From contig JALBYF010000111.1 in assembly GCA_023212725.1 (NCBI GenBank), forward strand, positions 1-32,400: a DNA stretch of 32,400 bases, given 5' to 3'. Made by a program: the position numbers and the translations under genes. Positions 7,861 to 16,282 of the stretch are shown here, in pieces. Position 1 is the stretch's first letter. Each line of letters starts with the position of its first letter. A model generated the notes under the pieces. The model saw nothing but the letters and a program-made list of their open reading frames with translations, was not told the DNA's origin and did not search any database. Source of the stretch: Tranzscheliella williamsii. Taxonomy: Eukaryota; Basidiomycota; Ustilaginomycetes; Ustilaginales; Ustilaginaceae.

Positions 7861-10227
7861 TTATGAGGTGCTGGAGCCTTTGAACTGCTGGTCTTCGCTG
7901 TGCTGGGTCATTTGGCGATGCTTGAAGCTGGAGGTGTCGCTCTTGAGCGCCTCGCGCAGGAGCATGGTGGCGTACGACGAGGAGGGGAGCTGGAAGTGGA
8001 GGGTGAGTGCGGTGAAGCACTTGGTGGCTGCAGGGGCGGGGGCGGCGGCGGGGGGGCTTACGGGGGGGAGGCAGGCTTCTTCGTCGGTGGTGGTGAGGGC
8101 GATGTCGGGGTCTGTGTAGGTGGTGATCGAGTGGCGGAAGCAGGAGGGTTTGACGAGCATGTGGCGGTAGGAGCCCTTGAGCTGGTACTCGGGCGTTTTC
8201 GACGCGGTGAGGTCGGCGTGGGAGAGGTGGTCGCTGGCAAGGATGTGGGTGTAGAGCTCGGCCATCCAGCCGGCGGGCACGTCGATGTCGAGCCCGGGCA
8301 GCGGCAGGACGACGTCGTAGACGGTCCGCCGCGGCGCACCGGCGCTCGCACCGCGCACATCGTCCGCGCCCAGCACCCGCGTCGCCTGCCGCCACCTCGC
8401 CACCGGCATCCCCACCCCGTCCTCCCCCTCTCCACCCTCCTCGCCACCCTCACCATCCTCACCATCCTCACCACCCTCGCCACCCTCGCCACCGCCAACA
8501 AGAACCATATCGCCCTCCACCGGCGCGGCAGTGCCAAACCGCGAGAGCCGCTCCGAGACCAGCCGGTTCCAGACATACGACTGGTAGGCATGCACGTACA
8601 TGAGCCGGAGCGTGCGCGGGATGTTGTTAAACGCGCCGGTCCAGTCGCCCTGGTTGAAGTTCGGCCGGCGCATCTTGTCCAGGATGTGCTTCTCGGCGGT
8701 GCAGTTCTTGGGGATGGTGAAGTAGGCCTTGTCGTACTGACCCTCGTGGTAGAGCGCCTTGGCCTTGAGCAGATCCGCGTTATCGCCGTCGTCAGCCGAA
8801 GGCGAAGAGGGCGAGCGGGGTGTAAAGAGAAGGTCAATGGCGGCCTTAAAGTCGTTTTTGAGGATCAGGATGCCGATATGGTGGGTAGGGATCGCGCCGG
8901 TCCCGAACCGCTGCATGCCGTAGTAGTTGATGAAGCCGCGCTCCTGGATCACCTGCATCGAGCGTGCAATGACAGCGCGTTGTTCCTCGGCGCTCGGCTC
9001 GCCGGCTAGCTTGATGTTGCGCAGAGTGATGGTGAACTCGTTGCCCTTTAGCTGGCCCAGCTTGAGGCCGTCGTCGGCGTAGGTCAGATGCGCTATCCTG
9101 ATGCCGCGCTCGCCTCGAGTCGAGACGGCGTCCTGAGGACTCTTGCCTTTGTGAGCGCCGCCCTTGGTTGCCCCTCCCCGAATCCCGTTCACAAGACGCC
9201 AGACATCGTCGAGCGTCTTGCGATTCCTCTTGAGGGCGACACGCTGGACGGTGACCGCCCGCTTGTCTTTCGTGCCGGCGACCGAGAGGTCTTTGGTAGC
9301 CGGACGCCCGCCAGTGGCACCTCTACCGCCGCCGCGCCCGCCTCTGCGCCCGCGGGGTGCGCCGGCGGGGACGAGGCCAAGGCTCTGTGCGAGCATCTGC
9401 ATGGCCTCCTGGTGGTCTCGGTTGGTCTTCTGCAGGAGGAAGTGGATGTAGGGCGGCGAGGTGAGTGCTTCGGCGGGGAGGTCGTCGCCGGCCCTGCGGT
9501 CGGACTTGTTGGCCCAGCGCACGGTGATGGTGCTTTCATCTGGGAGGTTGCTGGCGGCGTTGGCGCGCGCGTCCTCGTCGTCTGCCGTGGCGGGCTGGAC
9601 GGTGCAGGCGTCGGTCGCCAGACGGCCGCCAAAGAGCTCGCGCACGAGCTTATGCACCTCAGTCCGCTCGGTCTTGCTTGCCAGCGCACGGGTGACAATC
9701 TTGTCCCCCGACACCAGCGTGGCATTCGCGCCGGTGCCCATGTTCTCCGGCCCTCTGCCCGTGGTCCACATCTGTCGGAGCGCCACGAGAGCGTCGTCTG
9801 CCAGGAACGCACCCAGCCGCTCGTCCGCTTCGGCAGGCCACACCAACACCCGCGACCGCTCCGGCTTCGGCGCAGGAGCAGCCACAGCAGGCGCCTTGCC
9901 CAGCAGCTCGTCCAGGTACTTGCCTGGCGGCGGATTCAACGACGTGATGCGACACACCTGTCCGCTGGGCTCGATCTCATTCACCATAAAGTCGGTGAAG
10001 CGCTGCTTGATGATGCCTTCGAAGCCGGCAAGGCTTGCGTCCATGTACTGTGTGATGCCAGCTTTTGCTTCGGTCATGCGCGTCTCGCCAATGAGAGCAT
10101 CCGCAGCGGCAGGCTGCCCCTGCGTCGAATCGCCAACGGCGGCACCGGACCCATCAGGTGGCGGGTCAGACACCCTGACCCTCTTCGCCGACGGAGACGA
10201 GCCCGCATCGTCGCTGGCACGATCCAT
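7861..10227 (-). CDS. PUS7: TruD/Pus7-family tRNA/RNA pseudouridine synthase
   Basis: This 788-residue enzyme converts uridine to pseudouridine in RNA. Yeast Pus7 modifies tRNA position 13, pre-tRNA-Tyr, U2 snRNA, 5S rRNA and some mRNAs. The N-terminal strand IIKQRFTDFMVNEI (about 71-84) fits the TruD start. The catalytic motif is AGTKDKRAV with Asp321 as the expected nucleophile. Further TruD blocks follow: GNEFTITLRNI, then GFINYYGMQRFGTG and IPTHHIGILIL (RNA-binding and core fold). Near the C-terminus are LMYVHAYQSYVWN and HFQLPSSSYATMLLRE, both typical of eukaryotic Pus7. Residues about 286-305 are an RG/G-rich linker. A Gly/Glu/Asp repeat of about 27 residues (DNA 8420-8510) sits in the TRUD-domain insertion. 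The start at 10227 is the only reasonable ATG. The frame is continuous with no intron. Confidence 0.93.
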   Translation of the reverse strand: MDRASDDAGSSPSAKRVRVSDPPPDGSGAAVGDSTQGQPAAADALIGETRMTEAKAGITQYMDASLAGFEGIIKQRFTDFMVNEIEPSGQVCRITSLNPPPGKYLDELLGKAPAVAAPAPKPERSRVLVWPAEADERLGAFLADDALVALRQMWTTGRGPENMGTGANATLVSGDKIVTRALASKTERTEVHKLVRELFGGRLATDACTVQPATADDEDARANAASNLPDESTITVRWANKSDRRAGDDLPAEALTSPPYIHFLLQKTNRDHQEAMQMLAQSLGLVPAGAPRGRRGGRGGGRGATGGRPATKDLSVAGTKDKRAVTVQRVALKRNRKTLDDVWRLVNGIRGGATKGGAHKGKSPQDAVSTRGERGIRIAHLTYADDGLKLGQLKGNEFTITLRNIKLAGEPSAEEQRAVIARSMQVIQERGFINYYGMQRFGTGAIPTHHIGILILKNDFKAAIDLLFTPRSPSSPSADDGDNADLLKAKALYHEGQYDKAYFTIPKNCTAEKHILDKMRRPNFNQGDWTGAFNNIPRTLRLMYVHAYQSYVWNRLVSERLSRFGTAAPVEGDMVLVGGGEGGEGGEDGEDGEGGEEGGEGEDGVGMPVARWRQATRVLGADDVRGASAGAPRRTVYDVVLPLPGLDIDVPAGWMAELYTHILASDHLSHADLTASKTPEYQLKGSYRHMLVKPSCFRHSITTYTDPDIALTTTDEEACLPPVSPPAAAPAPAATKCFTALTLHFQLPSSSYATMLLREALKSDTSSFKHRQMTQHSEDQQFKGSSTS
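8420..8510. repeat. CACCCTCCTCACCATCCT-type microsatellite inside PUS7
   Basis: Imperfect 9-bp units (CACCATCCT, CACCCTCGC) are repeated in tandem. They encode Gly/Glu/Asp in PUS7. The length is a multiple of three, so the frame is kept. This is likely a strain-variable length polymorphism. Confidence 0.6.
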
Positions 10228-11446
10228 AGCAGGGGCAGATCAAGTGGATCAAGATCGGTGCAGCTATGAGTGGTGGGCTCTTAACAGCATTCGTGAAGGT
10301 AAGTGAACTGCTTCTCACCGCAAATCAATAAAATAATGCCGCCTGCATGCTTCGAATTCTCAGTATGTCAACTCCGAGTTCCGGTGTTTAGATATCGCCC
10401 ATGCAAATATAACTACGCTCTAACAACACGGGCTCGAAAGTGCCAAACTATGAAGTGAAAGGGAAGCGCGAGTGAATCCCTGGATAGGGCCCACGTCGTC
10501 GACGTAGACGTCGCCATGTCGCCAACAGGGCATAGTCATACTGCACTTCATGCTATGCTAGTTTCGCCGGAGACAAGGCCCAAGGGATAGCGGTAGCGCG
10601 ATCCCCCGCAAAAGCTATTACCGAACACTTATCTGCCTTGCTCTTCCCACTTCAATTCCAAGGACGCCATACCTGCTGTCGTTATATCGTAGTGTTATGG
10701 CACACTAAACGATGTCTTGACTTCCATCGTGCCCCACTGAACCACTGAACCCAGCTGGGCTCTGTGCTTTCGTCGGACCGCGCGACATACATTCCCATAA
10801 CCTGCATGCTGCATGAGCTCGAAAAGCGGGGCCAAATCGGTGCGCATGGGCAGGCAGGCTCGACCCTTTCCGGCGTTTTCATAGTACCTTCTCAGGCTAC
10901 TGTTGACCGGTTCTGTGGGACTTCAGGGCGGTATCACGCCTTTCTCAGGAGTGATAGCCATTTGGACCGGCCTGGACGGTTGCCTTGCCATGATGATCCC
11001 TACGCTATGTGAGCAACCACTTCATCTCTCATGCGCAGCAACGAGTGCCTCCGTAGTTCATACGTGGCGCTACGTGTTCCCACGGCTCGGACGTTCAAGT
11101 CCCGAGCGAACGCTATAGGCCATGCCAAACCTGGCTCTTTGCCTTCATCAGCCAACCTCCATCTCATTATGGCGCTTCATGTTCTGTACTTGGTAGAGTT
11201 TCTCTATCGCCGTTCCCGCTGCCGGGGATTCCCTCCTCTCTCTGCAGTAGTCGATGCCATCGCCGCGTGGGCTAGGACCGCTATGCAGCGCCCATGTATC
11301 ACGCCATGGCAGCGAGTGACATGCTTAAGAGAGGGCCGCATCGGTCTCGCCTTTCCGTATATATGCTACGCTGCCATCTTTCTTGAAGCTGCAAACTTGA
11401 CGGAAGCTGTTGGTCAAAATCTCTGCGCTTCGGCTACGTCGCTACT
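10228..11446. other. Divergent promoter region between PUS7 and the OPT transporter gene
   Basis: About 1.2 kb with lower GC in its left part (10310-10430). Short open frames occur but show no family features. A cluster of overlapping ACGTC/GTCGAC motifs lies at about 10494-10515 (GACGTAGACGTC). A TATA box near the right end is listed separately. Confidence 0.5.
11358..11364 (+). promoter_or_regulatory. TATA box of the OPT transporter gene
   Basis: TATATAT lies 83-89 bp upstream of the transporter ATG at 11447, a spacing similar to other TATA-containing genes in the window. Confidence 0.5.
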
Positions 11447-13852
11447 ATGAACCTTGACAAGTACTTGCACAAAAGTGCTTCCTCGGCCAACCACGTGGAG
11501 AAGGGTGAAGACAGGCCTTTCGCCGGTGCCGCCGCTGAGGTTCGCCAGGCCGGACATGTCGGCCCAAATGACGCCGGCCACAGCGAGATGCCGAAACCGG
11601 AGCCGCTCAAAGTCGTCTCCACTGCAGCTGACCTGGTTACCCAGGTGATCTCGCTCGAAGACGATCCGAGCGAGAGTCCTTGGACCTTTCGCATGTGGTT
11701 TATCGGCCTCGGCCTTGCCGTCTTCGGCTCTGTTCTCCAAGAGATTTTCTACTTCAAGGCGCAAACCATCTACGTCTCCCTCGTCTTTCTCACCGTCATT
11801 GCGTACGCCGTCGGCGAGTTTATGGCCGCTGTCCTTCCGCGCAGAGGCTTGCTAGGAGCCTGGCTCAATCCGCATCCCTTTAATCTCAAGGAACATGCCG
11901 CCATTGCCCTCATGGCTTCGGCCGGCACGCAGTCCGCCCTGGCCACCGAAGCGCTTGCAGCACAGCAGCTTTTCTACGGCGGCTACCCAAGTCGAGCCGC
12001 CGGCATCTTCCTCGTCCTCTCCTCGCAGCTAATCGGCTACACCATGGCAGGCTTGCTCCGCAGTGTCCTCGTCTATCCTACCAAGCTGCTGTGGCCCCAG
12101 AACCTGCCCGTCACCTCGCTCCTGGAGACCTTCCACGGCAGCAAAAGTGCCGAGGGAAATTCCAGCGTCAAGAAGCGGATGAAACTCTTCTACCTCCTCT
12201 TTGGCATTATCTTCTGCTGGGAGATCGTTCCAGAGTACATCATGCCGGTCCTTGAAGGCTTCTCGATCTTCTGTCTGGCGAATCAAAACAGCCTTGTCTT
12301 CACCAATCTATTTGGAGGAGCCTCTGGCAATGAGGGTCTCGGCTTTCTCGCCGTCTGCTTCGACTGGCAGTACATTGCCGCGCTAGGCTCTCCGCTCTGG
12401 CTGCCGCTGGAAACGATGGCCAACAGCTTTATCGGCTACATTGGCTGCATCGTCCTCTTCATGGGCCTTTATTACGGCAATGTCTTCCGCGCGCAGGATT
12501 TTCCATTCCTGTCGCAGCAGCTCTTCGACACCTCGTCCAACGGCACTCACTTTGTGCTCTGGAACCAGACCGCGGTGATGACATCCGATATGAAGCTCGA
12601 TGAGCGACTGGTGGAGGCGCAGGGGCTGCCGTGGCTGACGGCGTCGTATATCGGATACCTGGTGACGACCAACTTGGGTCTGACGGCGACCATTACGCAC
12701 ATGCTGCTGTGGAACTTGGATGACCTCAAGGCAGGGTGGGAGTGGGCGTATCCGGCCAACCTGCGAGCGGTGGTGGGGCAGACCGGGTGGTACCGATTTT
12801 GGCGTGGGCGGACGGCGGAGGCAGAGGCGGCGTGGACGCGTGCGCGGATGGAGGACGAGCGGGTGGATCCGCACTACAAGGTGCTGCTGGCGAACGGGTG
12901 CCGCGAGTCGCCGCTGTGGTGGTGGGCGGCGCTGTTTGTGCTCGCGTGGGCGGTGGGGCTGGGCTGTCTGTACAGCATGGACTCGACGCTGCCCTGGTGG
13001 GGCTTTGTGCTGAGCACGCTGTTCACGATGGTCTTCATGCTCTTTCTGGTAACGCAGTGCGGCATCACGGGCTTCGGCTTCAACATTCAGCCCGTCTGTC
13101 AGATGCTGGCGGGCTATTTGTTCAAGCAGCCGCTGGCGAACCTCTACTTTACATGCTACACGTACAATGCGCTGAGCATGGGCGAGGTGCTGGCGCGCGA
13201 CTTGAAGCTGGGGCAGTATGTCCACCTGGCGCCGCGCTGCACGTTTGTGGTCCAGGTGGTAGGATGTCTGGTGGGCGCGCTGATGAATTACGCGATCATG
13301 GTCGGGGTCGTGGAGCACCAGGCGGGCGTGTTGCGGTCGATTCAGGGGACCAACGTGTGGAGCGGGCAGAACATCCAGCAGTTCAACACGCTCGCGGTGG
13401 CGTGGTCGCTTGGCGGCGATCTGTTCTCGGTCGGAGCGCGGTACCAGTGGGTGACGCTGGCGTATGTTCTCGGCCCCGTCCTGCCGCTGGCGCTGTGGGT
13501 CGGCGGCCGCGCGTGGCCGCACCGCGCCTGGTCGTACCTCAACCCCGGAATCATCGCCTGGTATCTCGGCTGGCTCTTTGTGGGCATCAACTCGTCCATC
13601 CTCTCCTACTTTTTCGTCGGCTTCGCGGCACAGTACTGGCTGCGCCGCTCCCGCCCCGCCTGGTTCACCCGCTACAACTACATCCTCTCCGCGGCCCTCG
13701 ACGGCGGCACGCAGACACTCGTCTTCCTCCTCACCTTCGCCGTCTTTGGCGGCGCCGGCAGCCCGCGTCCCTTCCCCATCTGGGCCGGCAACCCCGACCC
13801 CACCACCCACAACCTCGACTACTGCATGCTCAACAAGGCCAACTTCTCCTAG
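11447..13852 (+). CDS. OPT-family oligopeptide transporter
   Basis: This 801-residue polytopic membrane protein belongs to the proton-coupled oligopeptide transporter (OPT) family, peptide-transporter clade. It imports tetra- and pentapeptides, glutathione or related peptides across the plasma membrane. A hydrophilic N-terminus of about 75 residues ends in the family motif DDPSESPWTFRMWFIGLGLA, seen in yeast and fungal OPTs as DDP-x3-WTFR-WFLG. LNPHPFNLKEH (about 141-151) matches the conserved NPGPFN-KEH signature, with His in place of Gly. Many hydrophobic segments follow. A late loop contains GYLFKQPLANLYFTCYTYNA, and the C-terminus has SYLNPGIIAWYLGW. The start is the first ATG and agrees with the family N-terminus. 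It shares an intergenic region with PUS7 and converges with the hydroxylase gene. The exact substrate cannot be read from sequence. Codon third positions shift from C-rich to G-rich near 12590 and back near 13450. Confidence 0.92.
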   Translation: MNLDKYLHKSASSANHVEKGEDRPFAGAAAEVRQAGHVGPNDAGHSEMPKPEPLKVVSTAADLVTQVISLEDDPSESPWTFRMWFIGLGLAVFGSVLQEIFYFKAQTIYVSLVFLTVIAYAVGEFMAAVLPRRGLLGAWLNPHPFNLKEHAAIALMASAGTQSALATEALAAQQLFYGGYPSRAAGIFLVLSSQLIGYTMAGLLRSVLVYPTKLLWPQNLPVTSLLETFHGSKSAEGNSSVKKRMKLFYLLFGIIFCWEIVPEYIMPVLEGFSIFCLANQNSLVFTNLFGGASGNEGLGFLAVCFDWQYIAALGSPLWLPLETMANSFIGYIGCIVLFMGLYYGNVFRAQDFPFLSQQLFDTSSNGTHFVLWNQTAVMTSDMKLDERLVEAQGLPWLTASYIGYLVTTNLGLTATITHMLLWNLDDLKAGWEWAYPANLRAVVGQTGWYRFWRGRTAEAEAAWTRARMEDERVDPHYKVLLANGCRESPLWWWAALFVLAWAVGLGCLYSMDSTLPWWGFVLSTLFTMVFMLFLVTQCGITGFGFNIQPVCQMLAGYLFKQPLANLYFTCYTYNALSMGEVLARDLKLGQYVHLAPRCTFVVQVVGCLVGALMNYAIMVGVVEHQAGVLRSIQGTNVWSGQNIQQFNTLAVAWSLGGDLFSVGARYQWVTLAYVLGPVLPLALWVGGRAWPHRAWSYLNPGIIAWYLGWLFVGINSSILSYFFVGFAAQYWLRRSRPAWFTRYNYILSAALDGGTQTLVFLLTFAVFGGAGSPRPFPIWAGNPDPTTHNLDYCMLNKANFS

Positions 13853-14113
13853 CCGCTCCTGTCAGCATATCACTGCCCAGAAGTCGTAACCACCGCCGTA
13901 CAAAGCACGCACACCGAGCACGCCCGCTACGGCTCGTATCGTGTGCTAAGTTGCGAGAAGCGATTTACTAGTGTACATACAGGCTCCAACGCGGCGGAAG
14001 GGATGGAGGCCAACGGGCGGAGGAAGCGCGGTCGCGTCGTGGTATCGTGGGTGTAGTAGGGCGGGAATGCAGGCGGGCAGGGCGGAAGAGGTAGGAGCGA
14101 GGGATGAGCTTCG

Positions 14114-15235
14114 CTAGTAGAAAGGCAGGTTGACCTTTTCGGCGTAGTTGACACGCTCGGGGAGGACCTCTTCGCGGTGGAGGACCGTGCCGAAGATGCG
14201 GTCCCAGACGCGGGTCTGCTTGCCGTAGTTGCCGGACTTTTTCCAGCCGCGGGCGTGGTGGTTGTCGTGGTCCTCGATGATGAGGTCCATGTCCCAGACG
14301 TGGAGGAAGGCCCAGTCGAGCGCGGGCGACGAGCCGTGCACGCGGATGCCCGAGTGGCCGAAAAGCTCGATAAACATGATGTAGGTCCAGCAGATCGCCC
14401 ACTCGTAGAAGCTGAGTGGCAGGACGGGCTTGAGGGTGTAGAAAGCAAGCAGCGGCACAACAGCGACGTCGAAAAGCTCTTGGACGTGGTCGGCATAGAG
14501 GGTAAGCACGGGGGTGGGATGCTTGGTCTTGTGATGGGTGCGATGGAAGCGCCAGAGAAAGTCGGACTCGTGCATGACACGGTGGTACCAATAAAACCAA
14601 AAGTCGAGGGCGAGCGTGTAGAGTGGGAGCTGAAGGAAGACCCATGGCGAGACGTGGAGGTCCTGACGGCGATCGTAGGTGAGAAAAACGATAAGCATCG
14701 CGCGGAAGGTGCTGGCGCTGAAGAGGGTGAGTATGACCTTGCTGACGCTGGCATCTGGGACGCCGTCGCGTGCGGTGTTGCCGCGCAGGTAGCCGGTCTT
14801 GGACGCGAGACGGCGCATCGCATGCACCTGGTTAATACCAAAGGCCTTGATGAAGAGCGACCACAGAACATAAGCGCCGAGAGCAGGCATGTTGTCGCCG
14901 GCAAGCTTGCTGTAGATCCAGTGGATGGAGAGCGGGACGGCAAGCCGGCTCAGGATCCAAAAGTGGAGCTGCGGGTTGTTGAAGACAGGCACCGGGTCGC
15001 TCTGCTTGTGCACTACGGCGGTGTAGTTGGGCGGCACAGGGTCGATGCCGAGGATGGTGATCATCCAGTGGAAGAGCGTCCATGAAGAGCGAGACTCGGG
15101 CCTATTCCACGTCGACTTGAGCGCGCCTTGCGACGGCCGGCACGGCTGCTGGGGCAGCTCGTTGGCCGACACGGATGCCGTCTGGATCTGCGCCTGCATC
15201 TGCGTCGGTGCTGGTGTCTGTGGAAGTGTCGACAT
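14114..15235 (-). CDS. Fatty acid hydroxylase / sterol desaturase-superfamily membrane enzyme
   Basis: This 373-residue di-iron membrane enzyme is of the FA hydroxylase superfamily, whose members (Erg3, Erg25, Sur2-like) hydroxylate or desaturate sterols, sphingoid bases or fatty acids in the ER. The histidine boxes are present: HRVMH (218-222, HX3H), HRTHH (231-235, HX2HH) and DHDNHH (322-327, HX2HH). Additional His residues lie at 294 (ELFGHSG) and 300. About four hydrophobic segments surround them (about 89-108, 118-134, 166-186, 197-216, 256-292). The C-terminal WDRIFGTVL motif is also typical. The N-terminal 50 residues are Gln/Pro-rich and not conserved. Which substrate it acts on is not clear. 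It is not an obvious Erg25 or Erg3 orthologue and resembles the uncharacterised fungal sterol-desaturase-like group. The start is the ATG 66-72 bp downstream of a TATA box. Confidence 0.86.
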   Translation of the reverse strand: MSTLPQTPAPTQMQAQIQTASVSANELPQQPCRPSQGALKSTWNRPESRSSWTLFHWMITILGIDPVPPNYTAVVHKQSDPVPVFNNPQLHFWILSRLAVPLSIHWIYSKLAGDNMPALGAYVLWSLFIKAFGINQVHAMRRLASKTGYLRGNTARDGVPDASVSKVILTLFSASTFRAMLIVFLTYDRRQDLHVSPWVFLQLPLYTLALDFWFYWYHRVMHESDFLWRFHRTHHKTKHPTPVLTLYADHVQELFDVAVVPLLAFYTLKPVLPLSFYEWAICWTYIMFIELFGHSGIRVHGSSPALDWAFLHVWDMDLIIEDHDNHHARGWKKSGNYGKQTRVWDRIFGTVLHREEVLPERVNYAEKVNLPFY

Positions 15236-16282
15236 TTATTCTCGCAAGACAAGGCGAATTGAGCACACAGAGGGAGACGTGGTAGTGGTGGCGGCCACTC
15301 TATATATGTCGAAGCGACCATGCCTGATTGCATTACCGTTGCCCATGGCGGGGCAGTGCGAAGAGATCAAGCGCGCCTTAGCCACTGTCGAAGCACGCAT
15401 CACAGCGGCGGACACCGACGGTGGGTCCGACGACGTGGAGGAGTGTGAATGCGGTTACAGCATCCGCTGCGGCACATCAGCTTCCACAGCAGCTGTCAAG
15501 AAAAGCGACTCCGGCCAGACGGAAATATTTGATGGTTACCACGGCGACGCATGGAGTCGCACTAAGTCACGGCTCTCAGCCAACAAGGCCACCGCCCTTA
15601 ATTTGTAGCTGCGCTATACTAGATTGGATCTTTGACAGCTCAGCTCTGCCGCCATACAGAAGCGGTCCATGTCAGACACACACTCACATACGGCACAAGC
15701 ACGGTCATTTCTCAGTATCTACCGCATACACAACCACTGTATATCGGCCTGTGATAGGCAAGCAATACAAGGATGCCATGACGATCGTAGCCTGGCTCTT
15801 GAAATAGGGGAGAAGCAGCTGACTGGCTAGGGCGGTGGTGGCGACCAGCTTTCCAGCTACCGAAATAGGGTAGTTGAGACATTTCAAAACGCATCTCAGT
15901 CACGTGTGAGTGGCAAAGCAGATTTCAACCGCGGCTTTGCCTCTCACCGCTCAGGAATATCAACTTAGGCTCCAAACCGCAACCGCTGCTGATTCTTGCC
16001 TGTGAAATCCTCTCGACAGGCAGCCGATGCTTTCCCGATGCTCGCTCGATGCTCGCCCGATCTGTCAAAGCTACCGCGTCATCAAGTATCGCAGAACTAT
16101 CGACTGCCCGCCCCTCCACGGTTCCCTTTCCGGCAGGAAGAGGTTGCCACTTGCATACATTCTTGTCACGGGGATAGATTTCAAGCTGCAAACAGGGACG
16201 CAATAGCGGTGGAGAAGAGACGAAACGAGGGAGAAGGAAAAGAGATGAGACGAGGGACGGGGTGTGGTAAAGCGGTGCGCTT
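15236..16282. other. Intergenic between the GH3 and hydroxylase genes
   Basis: About 1 kb. It lies upstream of the hydroxylase gene (right of its start) and downstream of the GH3 gene. Several short open frames lack signals. The section 15640-15910 is AT-richer than the surroundings. I see no RNA gene or repeat of note. Confidence 0.5.
15301..15307 (-). promoter_or_regulatory. TATA box of the fatty acid hydroxylase gene
   Basis: ATATATA on the minus strand lies 66-72 bp upstream of the ATG at 15235. Confidence 0.5.

Noticed and set aside
12383..13810. Long minus-strand frame opposite the OPT gene
   Set aside because: It is an antisense shadow of high-GC coding sequence: Arg/His/Pro/Gln-rich with no family features.
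16021..16060. Repeated GCTCG/CCGATGCTC words that could be a CRISPR-like or regulatory array
   Set aside because: Only three short, unevenly spaced copies. CRISPR arrays are not expected in a fungal nuclear genome.
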